Assembly (NCBI GenBank): GCA_024636595.1
Contig: JAGXGT010000068.1
Location: 1 to 21,739 of the forward strand
Source: Sphingomonadales bacterium
Lineage (GTDB): Bacteria > Pseudomonadota > Alphaproteobacteria > Sphingomonadales > Sphingomonadaceae
Length of the DNA: 21,739 bases
Direction of reading: 5' to 3'
Of the stretch, positions 6,957 to 13,386 are shown piece by piece; the stretch's first letter is position 1, and every line of letters begins with the position of its first letter. The position numbers were made by a program, and so were the translations under genes. The notes below the pieces were generated by a model, which worked only from the letters and a program-made list of their open reading frames with translations, did no database searches and had not been told where the DNA came from.

Positions 6957-7873
6957 TTGCCAATACTATTCTCGAAACCATCGGAAATACCCCGCACATC
7001 AAGATGCAGCGCCTGTTCGGCGATGCCAATGTCTGGATCAAGTCGGAACGCTCGAATCCGGGCGGGTCAATCAAGGACCGAATCGGCCTTGCCATGATCG
7101 AGGCGGCCGAGAAATCCGGTGCGCTCAAGCCCGGCGGAACGATCATCGAGCCGACCTCCGGCAATACCGGCGTCGGCCTGGCTATGGTCGCAGCGGTCAA
7201 GGGTTATACGCTGGTTCTGGTCATGCCCGAGTCGATGTCGCTCGAACGCCGCCGCCTGATGCTGGCCTATGGCGCCACGTTTGACCTCAGCCCGAAAGAA
7301 AAGGGCATGAAGGGTGCTATCGAACGCGCGCAGGAACTTGTCGATCAGACCCCCGGTTCATGGATGCCGCAACAGTTCGAAAATCCCGCCAATTTTGAAG
7401 TACACAAACGGACAACGGCGATCGAAATCCTCAATGATTTCAAGGATAATCCGCTTGACGCGATCATCACCGGTGTCGGTACGGGCGGGCATATCACCGG
7501 GGTGGCCGAGGTGCTGAAACAGCATTGGAGCGATCTGAAGGTCTATGCGGTCGAACCGACCTCCTCACCGGTGATCAGCGGTGGTCAACCCGGCCCGCAC
7601 CCGATCCAGGGCATTGGTGCCGGCTTTATTCCCGGCAATCTCCACACACAGAGCATCGACGGCGCGATCCAGGTCGAGCCGGCTGATGCCAAAGCCATGG
7701 CGTTGAGAGCCGCCAAGGAAGAAGGCATGCTGGTCGGCATATCGTCCGGCGCGACTCTGGCAGCCATTGCGCAGAAGCTGCCCGAACTGGGCGATGGAGC
7801 AAAAGTCCTTGGCTTTAACTACGATACCGGCGAGCGATATCTGTCGGTCCCAGAGTTTTTGCCCGAAGAATGA
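6953..7873 (+). CDS. cysK: Cysteine synthase A (O-acetylserine sulfhydrylase)
   Basis: The 306-residue PLP enzyme makes L-cysteine from O-acetylserine and sulfide in the cytoplasm. Diagnostic motifs are NPGGSIKDRIG with the PLP lysine at 41, the substrate loop TSGNTG at 68-73, the phosphate-binding GTGGHITG at 176-183, and GISSGA at 263-268. Length is typical of CysK. The ATG overlaps the MFS stop by 4 bp, and the TGA overlaps the following hydrolase start by 4 bp, so all three should be one transcript with coupled translation. AGGA about four bases before the ATG is a likely ribosome binding site. CysK rather than CysM is preferred on sequence feel; this was not tested by search. Confidence 0.93.
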   Translation: MIANTILETIGNTPHIKMQRLFGDANVWIKSERSNPGGSIKDRIGLAMIEAAEKSGALKPGGTIIEPTSGNTGVGLAMVAAVKGYTLVLVMPESMSLERRRLMLAYGATFDLSPKEKGMKGAIERAQELVDQTPGSWMPQQFENPANFEVHKRTTAIEILNDFKDNPLDAIITGVGTGGHITGVAEVLKQHWSDLKVYAVEPTSSPVISGGQPGPHPIQGIGAGFIPGNLHTQSIDGAIQVEPADAKAMALRAAKEEGMLVGISSGATLAAIAQKLPELGDGAKVLGFNYDTGERYLSVPEFLPEE

Positions 7874-8610
7874 GCTCCATTGAGGTCCAGCAGTTTACCT
7901 ATCTGCATGGCGACATAGAATTGGCAGGCTACATGGCACAACCCAGCCGCTATCCGCGCGCTGGTATCTTGATTGTGCCGACAATTGCCGGCCCGACCAA
8001 GCTGATGTTCGATCGTGCCCGGTGGCTGGCCTCTTTGGGCTATAGCGCGATGGTCTGTGATCTCTATGGAAAGGGTGTAGTGGAGGATATTCGGGAAGCG
8101 CGGCAACTGGCCGACGCCTTGCGCTCGGATGCGGAATATTATCGCGAACGGTTCCGCTGTGCGCTGGAAGAATTGCGCACACGATCGAAACTTGCCAACA
8201 GCCGGATCGCTGCAATCGGCTATTGCATGGGCGGTGAAGTCGTTCTCGAAATGGCGCGCGGCGGAGAGGATATCGCGCTCGTGGTGAGCTTCCATGGCCT
8301 GCTGGCGACACCGCTGCCAGCCAAGCGCGGGGTGATCAAATCCCGCATATTGGTTTGCCATGGCCGCGCCGATCCGTTCGTTCCACCGAAACAGATGCGC
8401 GCCTTTCTGGAAGAGATGGATTTCGCCGGTGCCGATTGCCACGTGCATATCTATTCCGGCGTCCTGCATGGATTCACCGATATCAGCAGCGGTTCAAAGT
8501 CGGTCGAAGCGGTCCGCTATGATGCGTCCGCCGACCGGCAAAGCAAGGCTGCCATGCTCAGCATGTTTGACGAGGTGTTTGAGAATAAAAAAACACCGGA
8601 CCAATATTAG
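7870..8610 (+). CDS. Dienelactone hydrolase family protein
   Basis: The 246-residue alpha/beta hydrolase carries the DLH-type triad: nucleophile Cys119 in GYCMGG, Asp168 in GRADPFVP, and His200 in GVLHGF. DLH-family enzymes hydrolyse lactone or ester bonds in the cytoplasm. The first known member acts in chlorocatechol degradation, but most genomic copies such as this lie outside such pathways, so the substrate is unknown. It is the third gene of the MFS-cysK operon, with a 4-bp overlap. Its last codons (KTPDQY and stop) overlap the first arm of a hairpin that acts as terminator for the converging gene, which constrains the C-terminal sequence. Confidence 0.87.
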   Translation: MSSIEVQQFTYLHGDIELAGYMAQPSRYPRAGILIVPTIAGPTKLMFDRARWLASLGYSAMVCDLYGKGVVEDIREARQLADALRSDAEYYRERFRCALEELRTRSKLANSRIAAIGYCMGGEVVLEMARGGEDIALVVSFHGLLATPLPAKRGVIKSRILVCHGRADPFVPPKQMRAFLEEMDFAGADCHVHIYSGVLHGFTDISSGSKSVEAVRYDASADRQSKAAMLSMFDEVFENKKTPDQY

Positions 8611-8620
8611 GCCCGGTGTT
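8585..8620 (-). terminator. Rho-independent terminator for the Asp-rich repeat gene
   Basis: AACACCGG (8592-8599) pairs with CCGGTGTT (8613-8620), giving an 8-bp perfect stem with a 13-base loop. On the minus strand the stem is followed by a run of T residues (complement of the A run at 8587-8593), the classical terminator arrangement. The plus strand has no T run after it. The first arm and part of the loop lie inside the end of the dienelactone hydrolase reading frame. Confidence 0.85.
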
Positions 8621-8643
8621 CGAAAGGCAATAAATAAACCGAT

Positions 8644-8916
8644 CTAGTCCGGCTGGCCATCACCGTCATTGTCGATCAGATCGGGCTGACCGTCGCCATC
8701 ACTATCCCACGCATCGGGCTGCCCGTCGCCGCTGCGGTCCCAGGCGTCCATCAATCCATCGCCGTCAGTGTCCAGGGTCGGGGCGGGAATTTCCGACTGC
8801 ATTTTATCCGGAGAGTCGGGCTCTGCGGCATGGGCTGTGACCGATAGTCCGAGGCCGACGGGTATCAGAAAGAGCGTCATCCGGCGGATGCGATTTGGGC
8901 TTTTATTGGAATGCAT
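8644..8916 (-). CDS. Secreted Asp-rich protein with DGDG (calcium-type) repeats
   Basis: The 90-residue protein has a basic N-terminus, a signal peptide ending at AHA (about residue 30), and nearly four 11-residue repeats from residue 49: DTDGDGLMDAW, DRSGDGQPDAW, DSDGDGQPDLI and DNDGDGQPD. The DxDGDGxxD pattern is that of thrombospondin type 3 and EF-hand-like calcium loops, so extracytoplasmic calcium binding is likely. The protein stops inside the fourth repeat, without a sorting domain. An excellent AAGGAG precedes the ATG and a strong terminator follows, so this is a one-gene transcript. It diverges from an Asp/Asn beta-hydroxylase-family gene. Role unknown. Confidence 0.85.
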   Translation of the reverse strand: MHSNKSPNRIRRMTLFLIPVGLGLSVTAHAAEPDSPDKMQSEIPAPTLDTDGDGLMDAWDRSGDGQPDAWDSDGDGQPDLIDNDGDGQPD

Positions 8917-9134
8917 TGCATATACTCCTTATGCATATCATTCCCCTGTCCCAGGCCTTCTGAACAAGGCGCCGTCCCTGGTCCAGCAACCTTCGACCAT
9001 GCGGGCGAGGGAAACGCCAAATGGCTGATTTCCGCCATCTGCCGGTGAATAAGCACCATCTATCGTGATAAAAATGGCAGAGCGACGTTTGACAGATTCT
9101 CGGCAACAGTTTGTCGAAATATTGTCATATTTTG

Positions 9135-9143
9135 TGGTATAAT
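9135..9143 (+). promoter_or_regulatory. Extended -10 promoter of the beta-hydroxylase-family gene
   Basis: TGGTATAAT is a consensus extended -10 element (TGn plus TATAAT at 9138-9143) in an AT-rich stretch. No -35 at proper spacing is obvious, which extended -10 promoters tolerate. Transcription should start near 9150, one base before an in-frame ATG at 9151 and 37 before the likelier ATG at 9187. Confidence 0.55.
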
Positions 9144-9186
9144 CCAAATAATGGGTCCGGACATTTCAACTGAAAGGTTGCTAGCC

Positions 9187-9975
9187 ATGCCCATGCAAGA
9201 TGTTCGCCCAGCCTCCGCGAACGCCGTCAGCACCAACAATCGCCCCCTTATAATCAAGATCGGCAAGCGCCTGCGCGGTACGATGAATCGTATATCCATG
9301 GCCCAATCGAAGATTGCAACCGAACCGGTTCTGCACGCCAATGCGTTTCAGTGGACCAGCCACTTGGCCGACAACTGGCAAACCATCGCGCAGGAAGCCG
9401 CTGCGATCTTGCGCCACCGCGATGCCGTGCCGCCGCTCAAGGAAATCTCACCAGATCACGCGCGGATTGCCGGCGATGGCAATTGGCGCTCCTTCTTTTT
9501 ATTCGGCTACGGTTATGAAGTCGCAGAAAATTGCGCGCGAGCGCCGGTAACCGCCGATTTGGTGCGACGAATACCCGATCTCAACTCGGCCTTTTTCTCG
9601 ATTCTGGAGCCCGGAGCCAGGATTCCCCGCCATCGCGGCGTGACGCGCGGACTGGTCACAGGCCACCTCGGGCTGATCATCCCTGACCGGCGAGAAAAAT
9701 GCGTGATGCAGGTCGAGGACACCGACCTGTTCTGGGAAGCGGGCAAATGGCTGGTCTTCGATGACAGCTATTATCACGAAGTGCACAATGACACCGATCA
9801 GCGCCGGGTCATCCTGCTGGTACAGCTAAAGCGGCCGATGCGTTGGCTTGGCCGGATCGCCAATGATCTCGCATTGTGGGGCATTCGCCGGTCACCCTTT
9901 GTACAGGATGCCCGGCGAAACCTCGGCATGTGGGAAGAAGCCTATAGAACAGCGGAACAGAATGAATCCGCCTGA
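9187..9975 (+). CDS. Aspartyl/asparaginyl beta-hydroxylase family protein
   Basis: From ATG 9187 the product is 262 residues; GAAAGG about ten bases upstream supports this start. An in-frame ATG at 9151 would add 12 residues and be nearly leaderless. The AspH-type 2-oxoglutarate/iron core lies at 135-215. PRHRGVTRGLVTGHLGLIIP holds iron ligand His160, FDDSYYHEVHND holds the second ligand His197, and Arg207 is placed to bind 2-oxoglutarate. AspH-type enzymes use two histidines without a carboxylate. The family includes Asp/Asn hydroxylases, LpxO-like lipid A hydroxylases and siderophore-tailoring enzymes. No signal peptide or clear membrane helix is present, so it acts in the cytoplasm. Substrate not known. 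Confidence 0.85.
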   Translation: MPMQDVRPASANAVSTNNRPLIIKIGKRLRGTMNRISMAQSKIATEPVLHANAFQWTSHLADNWQTIAQEAAAILRHRDAVPPLKEISPDHARIAGDGNWRSFFLFGYGYEVAENCARAPVTADLVRRIPDLNSAFFSILEPGARIPRHRGVTRGLVTGHLGLIIPDRREKCVMQVEDTDLFWEAGKWLVFDDSYYHEVHNDTDQRRVILLVQLKRPMRWLGRIANDLALWGIRRSPFVQDARRNLGMWEEAYRTAEQNESA

Positions 9976-9984
9976 TCATTGGGT

Positions 9985-11787
9985 TCAGGCGACCGCGAAC
10001 ATCTCCGGATCCAGCGCCATGATCGAATCGCTGCCGCCTTCAATCTTGCGGCGGAGCGATCCGGTATCCGGCAGGAACCGCTCGGCAAAATATTGCGCGG
10101 TTATCAGCTTGGCTTCGTAATATTTCGCATTGTCGGTGCCGGCATCCAAAGCGGTCTGGGCGGCTTCGCTCATCCGCAGCCACATCAGGCCGAGAGATAC
10201 AATGCCCATCAGGTGCATATAATGATAAGCGCCGGCGCCCGCATTGTTCGGATTCACCATGCCATGTTGCATGAACCACATCGTGGCTTTCTGCAGTTCG
10301 CCATTGGCCTTTTCGAGCGCTTCGGCAAATTTCGACAGCTTGTCGTGCTCTTTGGCTTTGGCAATCTCGTCGGCGACGACTTTGAAAAAAGCCTGCACCG
10401 CGCGGCCGCCGTTCTGACCCAGCTTGCGCCCGACCAGATCCATCGCCTGAATGCCGTTTGTGCCTTCGTAGATCATCGCAATCCGCGCATCGCGCACAAA
10501 CTGCTCCATGCCCCATTCGGTGATATAGCCATGGCCGCCGTAGACTTGCTGCGATTCCGTGCAGATGTCATAACCCTTGGCGGTGCCATAGCCTTTGATC
10601 ACGGGCGTCAGCAGACTGACCAGATCATTGGCCAGTTGCCGTTCTTCCTCGGTTTCCGCCTTGTCCGCCAAATCGACCTGCAACGCGCCCCAGAGAACCA
10701 GCGCCCGCATCGACTCGGTAAACGCCTTGCCGTCCATCAACATCCTCCGGACATCGGGGTGGACGAACAACACGTCCGCATTATGGTCCGGATCCTTCGC
10801 GCCGGTCAGCGCCCGGCCCTGCCGGCGGTCACCGGCATAGATCACCGCATTTTGATAAGCGATTTCGCCCTGTGCGAGGCCCTGCAGGCCAACGCCCAGA
10901 CGCGCAGCGTTCATCATGATGAACATCGCGCGCAGGCCCTTATTCTCTTCCCCGACCATATAGCCGGTCGCACCATCATAGTTCATCACGCAGGTCGCGT
11001 TGCCGTGGATACCCATTTTTTCCTCGATCGAGCCACAGCTGACGCCATTGCGCTCGCCGAGCGATCCGTCCTCGTTGACGAGGAACTTCGGAACGATGAA
11101 CAGGGAGATACCCTTGGAACTGTCGGGCGCACCCGGTGTCTTCGCCAGCACCAGATGGATGATATTTTCGGCCAGGTCATGTTCACCGGCAGATATGAAA
11201 ATTTTCTGGCCTGTGATCGCATAGCTGCCACCCGGCATCGGTTCCGCCTTGGTCCGGATCAGGCCGAGATCGGTACCGCAATGCGCTTCGGTCAGATTCA
11301 TCGTTCCGGTCCATTCGCCCGAAATCATCCGCGTCGCGTATGTCTGTTTCTGTTCTTCGCTGCCTTCGGTCAGGATCGATGCGATGGCGCCCTGCGTCAG
11401 ACCGGTATACATTTCGAGCGCCTGGTTGGCGGAAACCATGAATTCCATCACTGCATTGCCGACGACGCGGGGCAAGCCCTGACCACCAAATTCTTCGGGC
11501 GAGGACAATGTGGTCCAGCCGCCTTCGGTCAGTTTCTGATAGGCTTCCTTGAAGCCCTTTGGCGTGGTCACCGAGCCGTCTGCGTGCCGAATGCATCCTT
11601 CTGCATCGCCGGATTGATTGAGCGGATGAAGCACTTCGGTCGAGAATTTCCCCGCCTCGATCAGGATCGCGTCGACCATTTCCGGCGTCGCGTTTTCAAA
11701 GCCGCTAATGTTGGAATATTTTTCCAGATTGAGGACTTCGTTGAGAATGAACCGGACTTCGCCGATTGGTGCGGTATAACTGGGCAT
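9985..11787 (-). CDS. Acyl-CoA dehydrogenase, DmdC-like large type
   Basis: The 600-residue flavoprotein has an N-terminal extension typical of DmdC/large FadE proteins, the acyl-CoA dehydrogenase core with MNLTEAHCGTDLG at 163-175 (FAD contact), and the catalytic glutamate in IYEGTNGIQ (Glu441). A C-terminal acyl-CoA dehydrogenase extension runs from about 470. Enzymes of this class oxidise acyl-CoA to enoyl-CoA with an electron-transfer flavoprotein; named relatives act on 3-methylmercaptopropionyl-CoA or medium to long chains. The gene lies 54 bases behind a MerR-family regulator on the same strand and is probably controlled by it. Only nine bases separate its stop from the converging hydroxylase gene. 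Substrate is uncertain. Confidence 0.92.
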   Translation of the reverse strand: MPSYTAPIGEVRFILNEVLNLEKYSNISGFENATPEMVDAILIEAGKFSTEVLHPLNQSGDAEGCIRHADGSVTTPKGFKEAYQKLTEGGWTTLSSPEEFGGQGLPRVVGNAVMEFMVSANQALEMYTGLTQGAIASILTEGSEEQKQTYATRMISGEWTGTMNLTEAHCGTDLGLIRTKAEPMPGGSYAITGQKIFISAGEHDLAENIIHLVLAKTPGAPDSSKGISLFIVPKFLVNEDGSLGERNGVSCGSIEEKMGIHGNATCVMNYDGATGYMVGEENKGLRAMFIMMNAARLGVGLQGLAQGEIAYQNAVIYAGDRRQGRALTGAKDPDHNADVLFVHPDVRRMLMDGKAFTESMRALVLWGALQVDLADKAETEEERQLANDLVSLLTPVIKGYGTAKGYDICTESQQVYGGHGYITEWGMEQFVRDARIAMIYEGTNGIQAMDLVGRKLGQNGGRAVQAFFKVVADEIAKAKEHDKLSKFAEALEKANGELQKATMWFMQHGMVNPNNAGAGAYHYMHLMGIVSLGLMWLRMSEAAQTALDAGTDNAKYYEAKLITAQYFAERFLPDTGSLRRKIEGGSDSIMALDPEMFAVA

Positions 11788-11841
11788 GATTTTCTACTTT
11801 CTACTCAAAGGGGGCGACCGGATTGCACCGGCATGTATCCT

Positions 11842-12279
11842 CTATTGATGCTGCGCTTTTGTGTCCGCCATGGCGGCCTGCACAGTCTTTATAAAACCGG
11901 TTAATTCCTTGATCGAACTGTCGATGTCGGCACGCTGTTTCTTCAGCGTATCGACCTTTTCCTGACATTTCTCGATGGTGACCTGCATCTGCGTCTGCCG
12001 GCCATCGCCCACATCATAGAGATCGATCATCTCGCGAATTTCGATCAGACTGAACCCGACATTTTTCGCTCGCATGATCCAGGCGAGACGCGCCCGGTCG
12101 CGCTTGGTATAAATTCGCGAAAGCCCCTTGCGATCCGGAGCGATTAGCCCCTCGTCTTCGTAGAAACGCAGGGCGCGGGCGGTGACACCAAATTCCTCCG
12201 ACAGATCGGATATCGTGTAGGTTTCCCGGTTCTTCAGGTCCGGCGTATCCAGTTCGGCATGGTTTGGCGGCTTCGACAT
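11842..12279 (-). CDS. MerR-family regulator, LiuR-like
   Basis: The ATG at 12279 gives 145 residues. A short N-terminal arm leads to a MerR winged-helix domain (TISDLSEEFGVTARALRFYEDEGLI), the second half of the DNA-binding domain (RLAWIMRAKNVGFSLIEI), and a C-terminal coiled coil with KCQEKVDTLKKQ. It lacks metal-binding cysteine clusters; it resembles LiuR-type regulators of branched-chain and fatty acid catabolism. A longer upstream reading frame exists, but it would run through the promoter and operator, so the 12279 start is preferred. The acyl-CoA dehydrogenase follows in the same operon. The TTACG-CTAA-CGTAA operator just upstream suggests autoregulation, probably relieved by an acyl-CoA. 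Confidence 0.88.
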   Translation of the reverse strand: MSKPPNHAELDTPDLKNRETYTISDLSEEFGVTARALRFYEDEGLIAPDRKGLSRIYTKRDRARLAWIMRAKNVGFSLIEIREMIDLYDVGDGRQTQMQVTIEKCQEKVDTLKKQRADIDSSIKELTGFIKTVQAAMADTKAQHQ

Positions 12280-12285
12280 GCCCGT

Positions 12286-12314
12286 CCTATAGCTTACGCT
12301 AACGTAAACGTCAA
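12286..12314 (-). promoter_or_regulatory. Promoter with LiuR-type operator for merR-acyl-CoA dehydrogenase
   Basis: On the minus strand -35 TTGACG (12314-12309) and -10 TATAGG (12291-12286) are 17 bp apart. The spacer holds the dyad TTTACGTTAGCGTAAG (TTACG/CGTAA arms with a 4-bp centre), close to the TTTACGTTAACGTAAA-type sites known for LiuR. The predicted start site, seven bases after the -10, is the A of the ATG at 12279. The whole element is squeezed into 37 bases between the lipoprotein stop and the regulator. Confidence 0.72.
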
Positions 12315-12316
12315 TG

Positions 12317-12841
12317 CTAGCCGCCGGGGCACAGATCCTCGAAATTTCGGCCGCTGGTTGAGCGGGCCACCGCATCGCCCTCGCCGATCATGTAGAAACT
12401 GACGCCTTCGAAACCGGCGCGCCGGCTGCAATAGCTCGCACAGCTTCTCGGCAGATCGCCGGGCAATTCCAATTCGACGCCATCGAAACGCGCGGTGAAG
12501 CTGCATTTTTCTTCGCTGTTGAGGGTGATCCGGACATTTTCCCCGTCCCGCTCGGCCTCCCCCAGTCCTTCGCATTTGGTCCCTGGGCCGAACACCGCGA
12601 TCATACCGATTTGATAGCCGTTTTCGTCGTTACCAACCGCGCAAAAGCGGTCAGTTCCCAAATCGCTTTGCCGCTCAAACGCACCGGAAAGCGTCACATT
12701 GCGGACATCGGGAATGACGCCGGCGTCAATCGCTGCCTGTTCGAGGGGCGATAGTTCCGCGGCGGACTTGTCGGTATCAGACTGTCCCTCACCGCAGCCT
12801 ACCAGCAAAAGGGCAAGAAACAGCACAAGGCCATGTCTCAT
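12317..12841 (-). CDS. Cys-rich lipoprotein of unknown function
   Basis: From the ATG at 12841 the product is 174 residues. A lipoprotein signal ends LLLVGC, with the lipidated Cys at 16. The mature part holds six more cysteines (in FCAVG, KCEGL, KCSFT, SCASYC and LCPGG), enough for three disulfides, which fits a periplasmic location. No domain is recognised. The ATG overlaps the hisI stop by 4 bp (ATGA), so translation is coupled to hisI. A longer frame reaching further upstream lies inside hisI in another frame and is rejected as the start because the lipobox sits correctly only from 12841. Confidence 0.8.
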   Translation of the reverse strand: MRHGLVLFLALLLVGCGEGQSDTDKSAAELSPLEQAAIDAGVIPDVRNVTLSGAFERQSDLGTDRFCAVGNDENGYQIGMIAVFGPGTKCEGLGEAERDGENVRITLNSEEKCSFTARFDGVELELPGDLPRSCASYCSRRAGFEGVSFYMIGEGDAVARSTSGRNFEDLCPGG

Positions 12842-13209
12842 TCGACCGGCTCCAGCTTGCCATCGACGATCTTGCGGTAGAAGCAGCTGCGCTCGCCAGT
12901 ATGGCAAGCGGGGCCTGCGGGCACCGCCTTGATCCACAGTGCATCCTGGTCGCAATCGATCCGCATCTCGGTGACCGACAGGATATAGCCGGACGTTTCC
13001 CCCTTCTGCCAAAGGCACTGGCGACTGCGCGAATAGAAATGAGCGACACCGCTTTCCTGCGTGCGTTGCAAGGCCTCGGCATTCATATGCGCCAGCATCA
13101 GCAGCTCGCCAGACGAATCATCGGTGACCACCGCAGTGATTAAACCGTTCGAATCATATTTCGGCTGGAGCAGATTTCCGGTGTCGGGATCATTGTCATT
13201 TTTTGTCAT
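12838..13209 (-). CDS. hisI: Phosphoribosyl-AMP cyclohydrolase
   Basis: This 123-residue cytoplasmic enzyme opens the purine ring of phosphoribosyl-AMP in the third step of histidine synthesis. Motifs: GELLMLAHMNAEAL at 34-47, SRSRQCLWQKGETSG at 60-74, the metal site DCDQDALW at 85-92 (Asp85, Asp87 and Asp89 for magnesium, Cys86 for zinc), and CHTGERSCFY at 102-111 with zinc ligands Cys102 and Cys109. It is the monofunctional form without a fused HisE, as is usual in alphaproteobacteria. It stands apart from other his genes and is coupled by a 4-bp overlap to a lipoprotein gene. It diverges from purF across about 177 bases. Confidence 0.95.
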   Translation of the reverse strand: MTKNDNDPDTGNLLQPKYDSNGLITAVVTDDSSGELLMLAHMNAEALQRTQESGVAHFYSRSRQCLWQKGETSGYILSVTEMRIDCDQDALWIKAVPAGPACHTGERSCFYRKIVDGKLEPVE

Positions 13210-13386
13210 CGCATGGGATTAAGACCCGATCCGGTCCGGCGCAACGGCTAATGGCGCAATTGGTCCACCCCGTCCCTGCCCGTTGGCGCAATATTATGAT
13301 TTTATGACATTGGGGGCAGACAAAGTCCCCTTTCATACCTATATCGCTGACATTCCCCGCCCGACCAATTACATGCCAGGTGAGAT

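Noticed and set aside
9122..9143. TTGTCA with TATAAT as a classical -35/-10 pair.
   Set aside because: The spacer is only 10 bp; the extended -10 reading is preferred.
8938..9147. A 69-codon minus-strand frame from a TTG, in the region upstream of the Asp-rich gene.
   Set aside because: TTG start directly on the opposing promoter, no ribosome binding site and no recognisable domain; the region is better read as a divergent promoter region and leader.
9979..11904. Very long plus-strand open frame (641 codons) antisense to the acyl-CoA dehydrogenase.
   Set aside because: It is a mirror of codon usage in a GC-rich gene; the minus strand encodes a full, motif-complete acyl-CoA dehydrogenase and the antisense product resembles nothing.
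12280..12375. Upstream extension of the MerR gene by 32 codons.
   Set aside because: It would run through the -35, -10 and operator and into the lipoprotein gene; the MSKPP start fits the family.
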